Origin: Aphelenchoides besseyi
Lineage: Eukaryota > Nematoda > Chromadorea > Rhabditida > Aphelenchoididae
Direction: 5' to 3'
Length of the DNA stretch: 64,000 nt
Assembly (NCBI GenBank): GCA_024699855.1
Contig: JAMPIQ010000001.1
Span: 124,001-188,000, forward strand
Part shown: positions 49,523 through 59,151 of the stretch, piece by piece
Numbering within the stretch: position 1 is the stretch's first letter
Layout of the letters: each line of letters opens with the position of its first letter
Position numbers and translations under genes: made by a program
The notes under the pieces: model-generated
Seen by the model: the letters and a program-made list of their open reading frames with translations, nothing else
Database searches by the model: none
Told to the model about the DNA's origin: nothing

Positions 49523-50954
49523 ATGCCGAACAAGGCGGCTATAAAGAATCGCCGAATTTCGTTGGGCAGTGTCGATGATTTGCGTCACGTTGAATTGTTG
49601 GAAGAACAGAAATTGCCGGACGTGCCATCATTGGGTTGTCGAATAAGGGTGAGATTTTCAGCCATTGGCATAATTAAACTGCATTTTTAGGTTTGCTATG
49701 TTGGTGCCTGTTTATCGGACGGCGAGAACTCGCGAAAACATCGACCACGTTTAGGTAAACCTTTAAGAATGGGATGTATATAGTTTTACTTCAGTAAGTG
49801 GTATAAAGAATTGCTCATTATATGCAGGCTATGAACTTTCTGGTAAGTATAGTTTGCGACTAACAAAGTTAGCGTCTAAGTACAACACGGTTGTTTTTTC
49901 ACTTCTTAATCGAAATCGTAGGAATCATCGAATCGTTTGGTTCGGATGTTAACACCGCAAATTTGGAATTTGCGATTGGTGATCGTGTGGTCGTTTGGCC
50001 CACCAACGAAATGCGTGAATTTGGATACGCGGATTTCGTTTGTTGTCCAGACTTGAAGTTGATAATCAAAATTCCGGAGACTGTTTCGATGCCCGTTTCA
50101 TCGATGTTGAGTTCTTCGGCCACTTACGCTATGTCGGCTATAACACAGGTAAACATATTCCAATTTGTGTTCTTGCATGATATTTAGGCACTTCCATTCG
50201 TCGAGTCATTGATTACTAAAAGTGGATACTGCAATGTTTTGATTATCGGTGCTGGCGCTTTGAGTCTTTGGTTATTGACTTTTGCCAAGCAAATTTTGGT
50301 CCAGAACAAAGGTCGTCGTGTTAAGATCTACATTGCCGACTCCAAAGAAGATCGTTTACGTCAAGCGGAGAACAGTGGGGCTGATGGGGCAATTGAATGG
50401 GATGATGGACGTATTACAAACTTTTAGAATTTTATGTTGTTTAATTTTAGAGTTTGAACAATATCTGATCATGCGAACTAAAAATGCAGCGGTCAGAGGT
50501 GTTCACATCATTTTTGATTGTGTGAGTTCCACGCGAACTGTCGATCGTTCGTTGAATTGCTTGGCCGAAAACGGAATTCTGTTCGTCGGTGGCCTTGCCG
50601 GAACGAAGGTCCAATTGCCCGTCAGTTTGATGTGTGAGGTTAACAACTTATCTTTTAATTTTTATGTAAACCGAGCTTTAGAATGGCCTTTCTGTCCAAG
50701 GAATCAAACGTGGCACTTTCGAAAATCTACGTCAATTGATGGGAATGATCGAACGTGGTGAAATCGAGGTTCCCGATTACTCTGTTTATCCGGTGGATGA
50801 AGCGGTGAAAGTCATGCAACAAATGTCGGCTGGCGAGTTAGATGGCCGAACGATCTTGGAAGTTTGGGATCCGAATACCCAGAATAATCAAGAAGGAGAT
50901 CAAAGCGATGTATCGGACGATCACATCAACACTCCAAAACAACATTCACGTTAA
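49523..50954 (+). CDS. Medium-chain dehydrogenase/reductase (alcohol dehydrogenase-like), 371 residues
   Basis: MDR enzymes use NAD(P)H to reduce or oxidise carbonyls, alcohols or enoyl groups. Seven exons join in phase: 49523-49648, 49691-49754, 49828-49842, 49922-50148, 50188-50410, 50451-50638, 50682-50954. N-terminal GroES-like half: [40 protein letters not shown]. Rossmann half: [20 protein letters not shown] (glycine-rich nucleotide loop), then [33 protein letters not shown] and a C-terminal [14 protein letters not shown]. The GHE zinc-ligand motif reads GYE and the four-cysteine structural-zinc loop is missing, so a zinc-free member is likely. Exon 3 is only 15 nt. The start at 49523 is the first good ATG; an in-frame ATG at 49445 would add a hydrophobic leader. 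A transposon begins 34 bp after the stop. Confidence 0.85.
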
Positions 50955-50985
50955 ATGTTGTCTTTGTTTAGGTCGATAAATACTC

Positions 50986-51303
50986 TTACAAGGAGTGCTT
51001 GTCATCGATCCCCGCTGTAATTTGACGTCGTTGGTATCAATCGACGCGTCTCGATGAGCTGAGCATTACTGTATAAGTTATTTTTGCTCAATCGTAGAAC
51101 CGGCCAAGTTATTGGCCAAAAACCAAAAATAAAAAATCGCTAAAATCGTACTATCGATCATGCTGATTATCGTGGTGAAGACCGTTTCTTTTTATCGCGC
51201 TTCATTCTGGAGATATTGGCCGTTTCATTTGGCCTCAAATTTTTCTGAGTTATGGTCCGGTCGTTTTCAATTGAAAGTGTGAGCAGCGGTGGCCGAGTGG
51301 TTA
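50986..51303 (+). repeat. Left TTA duplication and left 315-bp terminal inverted repeat
   Basis: Starts CAAGGAGTGCTTGTC. It matches the reverse complement of the right repeat with only a few differences (a one-base A-run change and substitutions near 51,230-51,280). The inner end contains a tRNA A-box-like motif TGGCCGAGTGG (51290-51300). Confidence 0.9.
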
Positions 51304-51317
51304 AGAAGCAGTGTAAG

Positions 51318-51513
51318 TGTGCGGACCTCGCAATCCGCGTTCTCTTAGCGACTCAATCCCGCCACGATCCTCTCTCCCCCTGTAGTTTGCCCTGTTTTGC
51401 ACTCGGTTCTGGAGAGACGACTCGTGTGTGATTCTCTCTGATTGGACTTCTATTTACCCCCGTATTGTTCACCAATAAATCATAAACCCCAGTTTGAGCA
51501 ACAGAACCGAACA
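51318..51513 (+). repeat. 5' LTR of the Gypsy element
   Basis: 196 bp, TGTGCGG...GAACCGAACA; contains an AATAAA signal near 51,474. Flanked on the left by the GTAAG duplication. Confidence 0.95.
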
Positions 51514-51515
51514 AT

Positions 51516-51533
51516 TGGCGACCACTGGTTTCG
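51516..51533 (+). promoter_or_regulatory. Primer-binding site of the Gypsy element
   Basis: TGGCGACCACTGGTTTCG begins two bases after the 5' LTR. It starts with TGG, the complement of a tRNA CCA end, as expected for priming of minus-strand DNA. The priming tRNA is not identified. Confidence 0.7.
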
Positions 51534-51681
51534 AAACGAACCAAAAATAACGGTGAGTATTTTGCGATTTCTGGCAGAACTTCGTGAAATTTTCGGGAGT
51601 TAAAAATCAAAAAGGGAGAAAGTAACCGAGTTTTCGTAATTTTTCCGCCGTTGCTGCTTTGCTCTTCTTTTTAGGTACGAA

Positions 51682-53355
51682 ATGAGCGACGTAACCACTT
51701 TCGACGATCGTGTGTGCCGGCAGCAGTTGACAAAATCGACGAACAAAATCACGGCGCTTCTCGCGGAACGAGCGAAGATCCGACTGACCGGTGTGTCCGC
51801 GGCGAACATCGAGAAATTGCAAGGGATCCAATGCAAATTGGAGACGCAAATCGAGATCATCGAACGATACGAAAGCCGATGGATCGAGGAAGGCGACCTG
51901 GACGCACTCGAAGAGTACGGGAAATCGGGCGCCAGATACGATGATGCTCGGGACGAAGCGAACGCGGAGATTCGCCTGATCAAAACAGCACTGTCGACCA
52001 ATCGCGAACCCCCAGCAACGTTTGTTGCAACGGGAAGTCAACATGCGACTCATGTTGCGGACATCATGGCGAAAATCCAATCGCGAGTGGAACAGTTTGT
52101 GTATCGGCCGGAGATCGATTACACCTTCGAGTTGTGGTTCAATCGCTACAGTGGGATTATCAAGGATGCCGCTCTATCGATCGAGAATCATCGATCGATC
52201 TTGCTCACTGCGTTGGGAACGGATGAGTACCAACGACTCGCGAACAAACTGATGCCGAACAAACCGGAGGAAACGCCGTTCGAAACACTGGTCGAGACCT
52301 TAAAAGGGCAGTTTGCTTCGATTAAAACTGATTTTCAGCGACGATTGGAAGTGCTAACGCTTCGACATGAAGCGGGCGAGTCATTCGAAACATGGGCGGA
52401 GCGGATCAACGCGACGTTCGCGTATGCAAAGTGGTCGGAACTCTCGGACGATGAGTTCAAATCGCTCCTGTTCGTGATTGGACTACAACAACCGAGCGAT
52501 CGAGCTTACCAAGAAGCCGCCTTGCAAGAAATCGGTGCCAACCCAAGGGCGACCGTTGAGAATTTGGTTGCACGATGTCGAAGAGTGTTGGATCAAGCGA
52601 AAGATCGACAGCAAGTGTCGAACTTCGGCGGCAAAGCGAATGCCGTGTATCAGGTTGAAAGTGAGACTAATGTGAACTCATTTCAGTACAAACCGCGATA
52701 CCCCAAACGATCCAATGGCAAAAAGTCGGAGAATCGTGAACACAAAAACGGAAAGGAAGAACCGAAGTGCTTCCGTTGTGGACAGAAGCATGACCCGAAG
52801 ACCTGCAAGTACAAGGACAGCGAGTGCTACTCTTGTCACAAGACGGGACATTTACAAGCGATGTGCAAAACCAAAAAAGTCGAGGCGAAAACCGTGGAAG
52901 TCGGAACGATCGAACGAGTGAATTTGGTCAATTCGCGAACTACAGTTATCAATTCGAGATTCGAATTCCGCCGATCAGCCGAAATTAAGGTTGGTAACCT
53001 TAATCTCCATTTCCAGCTCGACACCGGAGCCGATCGAAACGTGATCGGAACCCTCGAGTTTCAAATACTGGGACAGCCGAAACTGCGAGAAACGAACATT
53101 CGCGTTGTTGGAGCAGACGAGAAGACCTTGGAAGTGATCGGTGAGTTCGATTCCAAAGTGGAATGGCAAGGACAAGAGGCGATCACCTCATTCCTCGTGC
53201 TGCGTCGCAACAGCGTTGCGCTCTTAGGAGCACCGCTGATCGAGAAGTGGAGGATGGCCGATTGGAAAGAAGGCGTCAATAGCGGAGTCGATGTGAGCCA
53301 AACCAACCGGGACCAAACCGTCAACGCCATCGAAGAGCGTGAGTTGGAAGGAAAG
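51682..53355 (+). CDS. gag-pro: Gag and aspartic protease region of the Gypsy element
   Basis: Start ATG at 51682 (MSDVTTFDDRVC). Gag comprises a helical capsid-like region and two CCHC zinc knuckles (CFRCGQKHDPKTC and CYSCHKTGHLQAMC), the nucleic-acid-binding part. The protease carries the active-site motif QLDTGAD (about 53,017), and ALLGAPLI near its end. The frame runs on to 53640, but similarity moves to the next frame near 53,355 at a run of four T. No stop separates gag from protease. One open frame through protease is usual for this group. Confidence 0.9.
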
Positions 53356-54410
53356 TTTTCCAATGTTATTTGGGGAGGGGCTCGGGAAATGCAACCTGTT
53401 GCAGGCCGAATTGCACATTTCGCGAGATGTCAAACCCGTTCATCTGCCGCCCCGTCCAATCGCTCTTGCTTACGAACCGCTGGTCGAAGCAGAACTCGAG
53501 CGACTGGTCAAGATGGGGATCTTGGCGCGAGTCAACACGTCGCGATGGGCGACACCGATCGTGATTGCAAAGAAGCCGGGAGGAAAGATCCGAATTTGTG
53601 CCGATTATTCCACGAGATTGAATCGGGCACTCTCAGATGATTGCTATCCGCTGCCGCGAGTCGAAGACCTCTTCGCGAAACTCTCGGGAAGTCGATTCTT
53701 TTCGATCCTCGACCTTTCGGATGCCTACCACCAAGTGGAATTGGACGAAACATCGCGAAAATTGACGACCATCAGCACCCACAAAGGCATGTTCGAGTAT
53801 CAACGCCTCAATTTTGGGCTGAAGACCGCGCCCGCGATCTTCCAAAGATGCATGGATCAGGTGGTATCGGGGATTAATGGGGTGATTGTTTACTTAGACG
53901 ACGTCCTCGTTCATGCACCGACGAAAAGCGAGCACGACAAACAACTCAGAATCGTGCTCAACCGACTACAGACTCGGGGATTCCGTTTGCAGTTGCCGAA
54001 GTGTAAATTCGGCCAAAAATTTGTGAGTTATTTAGGTTCGATCGTCGATGAATCGGGAATTCGACCCGACCCGAAGAAAACCGAAGCGTTGCGCACACTT
54101 CGACCGCCGGTGAACGTGTCCGAAGTTCGTGCCTTTCTTGGCCTCGTGAACTACTACGGCAAATTCGTGGCAAAGTTGCACGATTTGAAGAAGCCATTCG
54201 AAGAGCTGACAGCCAAAGGAGTCGAATTCGCGTGGTCGAAGCGACATCAAGAAGCATTCGAGAACATCCGTGAACTTCTTCTGGGTCCCCTCGCTCTCGC
54301 GCACTTCGATCCGACGAAAACGCTGATCGTGGCCGCGGATGCAAGTCCAACCGGAATGGGAGGAACATTGATGCAACGAGCAGCCGATGGCACAATCGCG
54401 ACCGTTTTTT
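53339..54410 (+). CDS. pol: Reverse transcriptase region of the Gypsy element
   Basis: RNA-directed DNA polymerase, in the +1 frame relative to gag-protease. Motifs in order: GILARVNTSRWATPIVIAKK, ICADYSTRLN, ILDLSDAYHQVEL, LNFGLKTAPAIFQRCMD and the catalytic YLDDVLVHA (about 53,890), then the thumb/connection LGLVNYYGKFV. RNase H begins with AADASPTGMGG. The frame runs to 54523, but similarity shifts at a run of six T around 54,408-54,413. Both junctions look like single-base length changes in T runs rather than a designed frameshift site. Confidence 0.92.
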
Positions 54411-55982
54411 CACATGGCCAAGTCGTTCACGGAAACACAACAACGCTACTCGCAGATCGAGCGCGAAGCCTTGGCGCTCGTGTTGGCCGTCGAGCGTTTC
54501 AAGAGGTTTGTTTACGGGCGTAAATTCGTGCTTCAGACCGACCATCGTCCGCTCCTTGCGCTGTTGCGAACGGACAACACGAAAGCGTTCGGTCAACGAA
54601 CCGCAAGCCGATTGTCGAGATGGGCACTGCGATTGCTTGGGTTCGATTTTGAAATCGAGTACGTGAACACACACGCGTTTGGATACGTGGATGCACTTTC
54701 GCGTCTGATCCAAGAACATCGCGACTCATCCGATGCGGAAATGGAAGAGGTCGTGGGCCTGCTGCAATTCGAAAACGACCAAGAACAAGCAATGATCCAA
54801 CAAATCGAGGGCGAATTCAAAAGGTCAGAGGGGTTTGGAATTAATTCGGCTACTTTTAGCGATCCAACGATGCAAGCACTCGTGAAGCGACTTCAAACGA
54901 GTTGGAAAGAAGCGGACCGGCATGATCCGCTCATTGGCATCTTCTATCCGCTCCGTCGTGACCTTTACGCGTCGAATGGGACCGTGTTCTTCAAAAATCG
55001 AGTCGTCATTCCCGAGGGTCTGCGAAGTGTGGTTACGGCAAAACTGCACGAAGGACATCCCGGCATCCGGAAAATGAAGGAGTTCGCGCGAAAACACGTG
55101 TTTTGGCCGGGACTCAATCGGGACCTCGAATCAGTCGTGAATCAATGCAGCTCGTGTGCTCAAATGGCCCCCGCTCCGAAAAAGATGCCGCTCCAACCGT
55201 GGCCGGAACCGAAGGAACCCTGGGAACGTGTGCATATCGACTTCGCGGGCCCGATTCAAAGCTCGTGGATTTTGGTTGTGGTGGATGCAAAAACGAACTT
55301 CATCGTCGCGAAGCGAATGCTCAAGATAACAACCGAGAAAACGATCAATCAACTGGAAGAGATCTTTTGTCAATTGGGATTTCCATATTCTCTTGTGAGT
55401 GATAATGGCCCTCAATTTACTTCCTCTTTATTCTCTCAATTTTGTTGTAAGCGGGGCATTAAACATCTCCTTTCTCCGCCTTATCATCCTCAGTCCAATG
55501 GGGGGGCGGAACGAGCCGTAGGTATCGTGAAATCTGCTTTGGCAAAAGGGGGGAAAGGCTTCGCAAATCTTCACGAGATCATCTACCAGTGCAACTACTT
55601 GCCGTCCGATTCAACACCCCAATCCGCAAGTCCAGCCACCGCCTTTTTCAAGCGTGAATTCAGAACGCCGCTCCATGCGTTCAAACCGTCGACTCAAGAG
55701 TCAACCGTCGACAGCACTGGGAACTCCGGCAACGAGCAACAAGCCGCGAAGTTCAATCGTCATCATGGAACTCAAGACCGCAAGTTCGAGATCGGTGACC
55801 ACGTGACCATCCAAATCAACCCGAATCGTCGCGTTCGTGGACAAATCCTCACATTCATGGGTCGAGCTCTCGTCAAACTCCAAACCGAAGAGCAACAAAT
55901 CGTGACTCGACATCGAAATCAGCTTCATCGCCGCCAGTCCGACGACCCGTCCACTGATCTCGCGAGGAACTGCGCTGTCTGA
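54411..55982 (+). CDS. pol: RNase H and integrase region of the Gypsy element
   Basis: The third frame holds the rest of RNase H (QIEREALALVLAVERF, LQTDHRPLLAL, GYVDALSRL) and integrase. Integrase has the HHCC zinc motif (HEGHPGIRKMKEF...CSSCAQM), the catalytic core with D in VHIDFAGP, D in VSDNGPQFTS and E in SNGGAERAVGIV, and a basic C-terminal region ending at a TGA at 55982. No chromodomain or envelope frame follows. Confidence 0.92.
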   Translation, partial: HMAKSFTETQQRYSQIEREALALVLAVERFKRFVYGRKFVLQTDHRPLLALLRTDNTKAFGQRTASRLSRWALRLLGFDFEIEYVNTHAFGYVDALSRLIQEHRDSSDAEMEEVVGLLQFENDQEQAMIQQIEGEFKRSEGFGINSATFSDPTMQALVKRLQTSWKEADRHDPLIGIFYPLRRDLYASNGTVFFKNRVVIPEGLRSVVTAKLHEGHPGIRKMKEFARKHVFWPGLNRDLESVVNQCSSCAQMAPAPKKMPLQPWPEPKEPWERVHIDFAGPIQSSWILVVVDAKTNFIVAKRMLKITTEKTINQLEEIFCQLGFPYSLVSDNGPQFTSSLFSQFCCKRGIKHLLSPPYHPQSNGGAERAVGIVKSALAKGGKGFANLHEIIYQCNYLPSDSTPQSASPATAFFKREFRTPLHAFKPSTQESTVDSTGNSGNEQQAAKFNRHHGTQDRKFEIGDHVTIQINPNRRVRGQILTFMGRALVKLQTEEQQIVTRHRNQLHRRQSDDPSTDLARNCAV

Positions 55983-56155
55983 ACCTTGGAGGCTAAAGAG
56001 ACGATCGTCCGATAGCTTGCCTGTCTTTCCCGCGTGACGTTCTCAATCCTTTTTTCCCTGCTCAATTGTTATCATCGCGAAAGCGATCAGTTGCCTTCAA
56101 GTGTTCTCTGTAACTTAATTTGGTATCTTTTTATTGTTTTTCTTTTCTAAAACAC

Positions 56156-56163
56156 GGGAGGGA
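56156..56163 (+). promoter_or_regulatory. Polypurine tract of the Gypsy element
   Basis: GGGAGGGA lies directly before the 3' LTR, the position of the plus-strand DNA primer. Confidence 0.8.
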
Positions 56164-56359
56164 TGTGCGGACCTCGCAATCCGCGTTCTCTTAGCGACTC
56201 AATCCCGCCACGATCCTCTCTCCCCCTGTAGTTTGCCCTGTTTTGCACTCGGTTCTGGAGAGACGACTCGTGTGTGATTCTCTCTGATTGGACTTCTATT
56301 TACCCCCGTATTGTTCACCAATAAATCATAAACCCCAGTTTGAGCAACAGAACCGAACA
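56164..56359 (+). repeat. 3' LTR of the Gypsy element
   Basis: 196 bp, read as identical to the 5' LTR; followed by the GTAAG duplication at 56360-56364. Confidence 0.95.
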
Positions 56360-56530
56360 GTAAGTAAGGGAGCAAGGCGGTGTAAAGGGAGGAAATGTTG
56401 TTGTGCAAGCTAACAAGATTTTTGCGTTTACTTTTTTTCATTTACAACAAAATTGCACCGATGGAGAGTTGTTACCACGGTCCTTCGTGCTTCAAAATCG
56501 AAACTCTCATTTTCGACACATTCGACAAAA

Positions 56531-58273
56531 ATGATCGACGCAAATGTGGTTGTTCGACTTTTGGTTGAGAAGTTTCAAACTCCATTTGATGTATCGACTC
56601 GCAATGCTAATCGTATGGAACGTCGACTTGCTTCCCGACTTGCAAGTTTGATCGAGACAGTCGCTGGCGCCGATGAAATGGACGTTGAAGAAAATGAGTA
56701 TTTGGGCTCGCCGGGTTCGGATGACGAAGATAGTGGAGCGACAGTGGATTTGGAGTTTCGTGATGGATCCGATGAAGAAGAGGTTTCTGAACCGCTCGCA
56801 CATCATTACACTATCGGCGGTCGTGAAATTACAATCGATCAAATGAAGGCAGCCGTTCGTTTCTACTGCAAAGTTGAGGGCAATCACCCTGTTCCTGCAA
56901 ATGTTGCAAGCTATCGATCCAAGTCGGCTGTTCAACGTCGCTATCGATTTCTCGACAGCGAAACGGCCTGGAGGCGTTTCAAAATGTAAGTTATGTGCAA
57001 TTACTTCATTTTATGAGTCTTTCAGATTCAAAACTCAATGGTTGCGAAATGAAACGGAATTAGAAACGCGAAGACGAGCTCTACTCGAAATTGAAACAGC
57101 GACATACGCAAAGTACCAGGAGGCTAAAAACGATCATAAAGTCATCCGATCGCACGATTTGCGCCGTTTTGCTGCGAAATCAAACGACGAGTTGATGGAA
57201 CCAATTACGTTCAGAGCATCTCGTTCGTGGTCGACCGTTTCAAACGACGTTTTGGAATCGTAGACAGGAAAATTACAAAATTTGTGACTCGCGCGTCGCA
57301 AAAAAACACCGAAGAACAGCACTCGGCAACCGCTCAAAATTTCGTCGCCCAAATTCGGGAAGAAGTTCAACGTCTTCGTATTCCTGCGAGTTCTGTCTTC
57401 AATGCCGACCACTGCGGATGTCAGTTGGAATTTCATTCGGGACGTGGACTCGCCGATCGTGGGCAACGACAAGTGTATGGACGCACAAGTTCAACCAGTG
57501 CGATGACCCATTCCTTTACCGTTGTGCCGTTGGTCTCAATGGACGGAACACTTCACCCGCGACTGTTTATGCAATTGAAAGAGCCAAATGGTGTTTTCGG
57601 TCCGAACGTTAGACACTTTGCGCAACGGGTAAGTCCACTCGTTTCTTATGACCTAACCATCTTTTTGCAGCCAGAAAATGATTGCCGCAACATGGTCGTG
57701 GCTTCGGGGCGAAGTTCCATCATGAATCTAGAAACAATGAAGAAGTTCTTGGATGAATGCGCGTTCCCGTTCATGCCAAATAACGCAATCTTTATTTTGG
57801 ATTCGTGGGTTGGCTTTCGTAATGAAGACGCGGTCAACTCCGTTCGACCTGGAGATCGCCGAATCAACATTCGAATAATTCCGAAGCACGTCACCTACTT
57901 GGCGCAGCCTCTAGACGTCTTCTTTTTCCGAATGTGGAAGAATTTTGTCCGCAAAATCCACGACCATGCGATTCTGTTCAACACCGAAACGATGATGTAT
58001 CAACGCGACAACGCAATCAAACTGATGTCACTAACTCATAATCAGTTTTCTGCTCCGCGATTTTACGATTTCCGCCGACACTCGTGGAGACAAGCAGGCT
58101 ACGATGACGGCGAAGCGACGGAACAATTTCAACACCCTGTTCAATACTGTTTTAACGGCAATTTGACATGCGATCGCGAAAACTGCGAATCTTCATCACT
58201 TCTTATCTGCAGCTATTGCGAACAGAATCTGTGTTTTCGCCATTTCTTTGTCGACTACCACGTACATTGGTAG
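56531..58273 (+). pseudogene. Tc5-like DDE transposase, interrupted by a one-base frameshift
   Basis: Catalyses cut-and-paste movement of the surrounding element. Exons: 56531-56985, 57026 to about 57629, 57671-58273, with introns 56986-57025 and 57629-57670 (the second is open in frame). N-terminal helix-turn-helix region (ITIDQMKAAVRFYCKVEG), then a CENP-B/Tc5-type second DNA-binding segment around VDRFKRRFGIVDRKITKF. DDE core: first D in VFNADHCG, second D in FILDSWVGF, third D in YLAQPLDVFFFRMW, with 37 residues between the last two. A C-terminal cysteine cluster (CDRENC, CSYCEQNLCFRHFF) matches the Tc5 C-terminal domain type. The frame shifts by one base in a G run at about 57,228, so this copy is probably not autonomous unless that is a sequence error. 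The start at 56531 is the first in-frame ATG. Confidence 0.82.
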
Positions 58274-58538
58274 CTATTTTTTAAAAAATACACTTAATTT
58301 ACTTGACATTAAATACTAAAACAAAAATTTTTAAAGAATTAAACAAATTCCTTCACTTTTTGTTGATGAAAAGTGAATTTTCAATTCTGAAATTTTTGCA
58401 CGTACTCCCCCCTGTGAAACCCGATTTTCCCTTGTTTCGAGCCCTTGATTTTCAAAGGAAATTTTTGATTGAAACGAATTTCTGTTGTGAGTTTTTTGAA
58501 GAGAAACCGTGTTTTGTAAAAACCAAACAAAAGATAAT

Positions 58539-58610
58539 AGCGACCGCAGAGAGAGTCGAACAAACGACCCAATTGGAGTCGCTAGCCACTAACCACTCGG
58601 CCACCGCTGC
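58539..58610 (-). other. tRNA-Ser/Leu-like relic at the inner edge of the Tc5-like right inverted repeat
   Basis: On the minus strand, reading from 58610, there is GCAGCGG, then a perfect A-box-like TGGCCGAGTGG and, about 35 nt on, a B-box-like GTTCGACTC. The acceptor stem does not pair and the anticodon loop is irregular, so it is not a functional tRNA; a tRNA-derived SINE head or pseudogene fits better. The first 21 bp are repeated in the left inverted repeat (from 51283). Confidence 0.55.
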
Positions 58611-58908
58611 TCACATTTTCAATTGAAAACGACCGGACCATAACTCAAAAAAAATTGAGGCCAAATAAAACGGCCAATATCTCCAGAATGAAGCGCGATA
58701 AAAAGAAACGGTCTTCACCACGATAATCAGCATGATCGATAGTACGATTTTAGCGATTTTTTTATTTTTGGTTTTTGGCCAATAACTTGGCCGGTTCTAC
58801 GATTGAGCAAAAATAACTTATACAGTAATGCTCAGCTCATCGAGACGCGTCGATTGATACCAACGACGTCAAATTACAGCGGGGATCGATGACAAGCACT
58901 CCTTGTTA
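58590..58908 (-). repeat. Right 316-bp terminal inverted repeat and right TTA duplication
   Basis: Reverse complement of the left repeat, ending ...CACTCCTTG at 58905, followed by TTA at 58906-58908. Divergence from the left copy is low, indicating recent mobility or correction between ends. Confidence 0.9.
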
Positions 58909-59151
58909 GAACGATTTGTCACTTAACAACGTGAGCAATTTCTTAAGATTTATTAAAAACAGTCTTGTGTTGAGATTTCTGGTTTGCCGTTTGAATATCT
59001 ATTTGGTCGGTTTCATGTAGTCAATAGTGCATAACGTTATGCATTTTAGCTGCATAGGAATATACCTGATGAGTGTGTATATAAAAGCATGATCTTTATT
59101 GTTTATTGTAGAACCTGCATTTTATTCGACTTTTTTTTTGGTTGGGATTTC

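Larger units (their letters stand above)
51318..56359 (+). mobile_element. Ty3/Gypsy LTR retrotransposon, full length (5,042 bp), nested in the Tc5-like element
   Basis: Two 196-bp LTRs (51318-51513, 56164-56359) starting TG and ending CA read as identical, and GTAAG is duplicated at 51313-51317 and 56360-56364. A primer-binding site follows the 5' LTR and a GGGAGGGA polypurine tract precedes the 3' LTR. Gag, protease, reverse transcriptase, RNase H and integrase follow in the Gypsy order (RT before integrase). No envelope gene is present between integrase (ends 55982) and the LTR. Matching LTRs indicate a very recent insertion, later than the Tc5-like element it sits in. Confidence 0.95.
50989..58905. 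mobile_element. Tc5-like (Tc4/Tc5 group) DNA transposon with nested Gypsy element
   Basis: Near-perfect inverted repeats bound the element (left 50989-51303, right 58590-58905) and a TTA duplication flanks it (50986-50988 and 58906-58908). Removing element and duplication leaves CTTAG, which fits the CTNAG target and TNA duplication known for C. elegans Tc4/Tc5. It carries a DDE transposase gene with a Tc5-type C-terminal cysteine domain. Without the 5.0-kb Gypsy insertion and its duplicated 5 bp, the transposon would be about 2.87 kb, close to Tc5 in C. elegans (about 3.2 kb). Confidence 0.88.

Noticed and set aside
53339..54413. Programmed +1 frameshifting between gag, RT and integrase frames
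   Set aside because: Each shift falls in a plain T run and is explained by a single-base length change; no slippery or pseudoknot arrangement was seen.
58539..58610. Functional tRNA-Ser gene
   Set aside because: The acceptor stem does not pair and the anticodon arm has an irregular loop; only promoter-like boxes remain.
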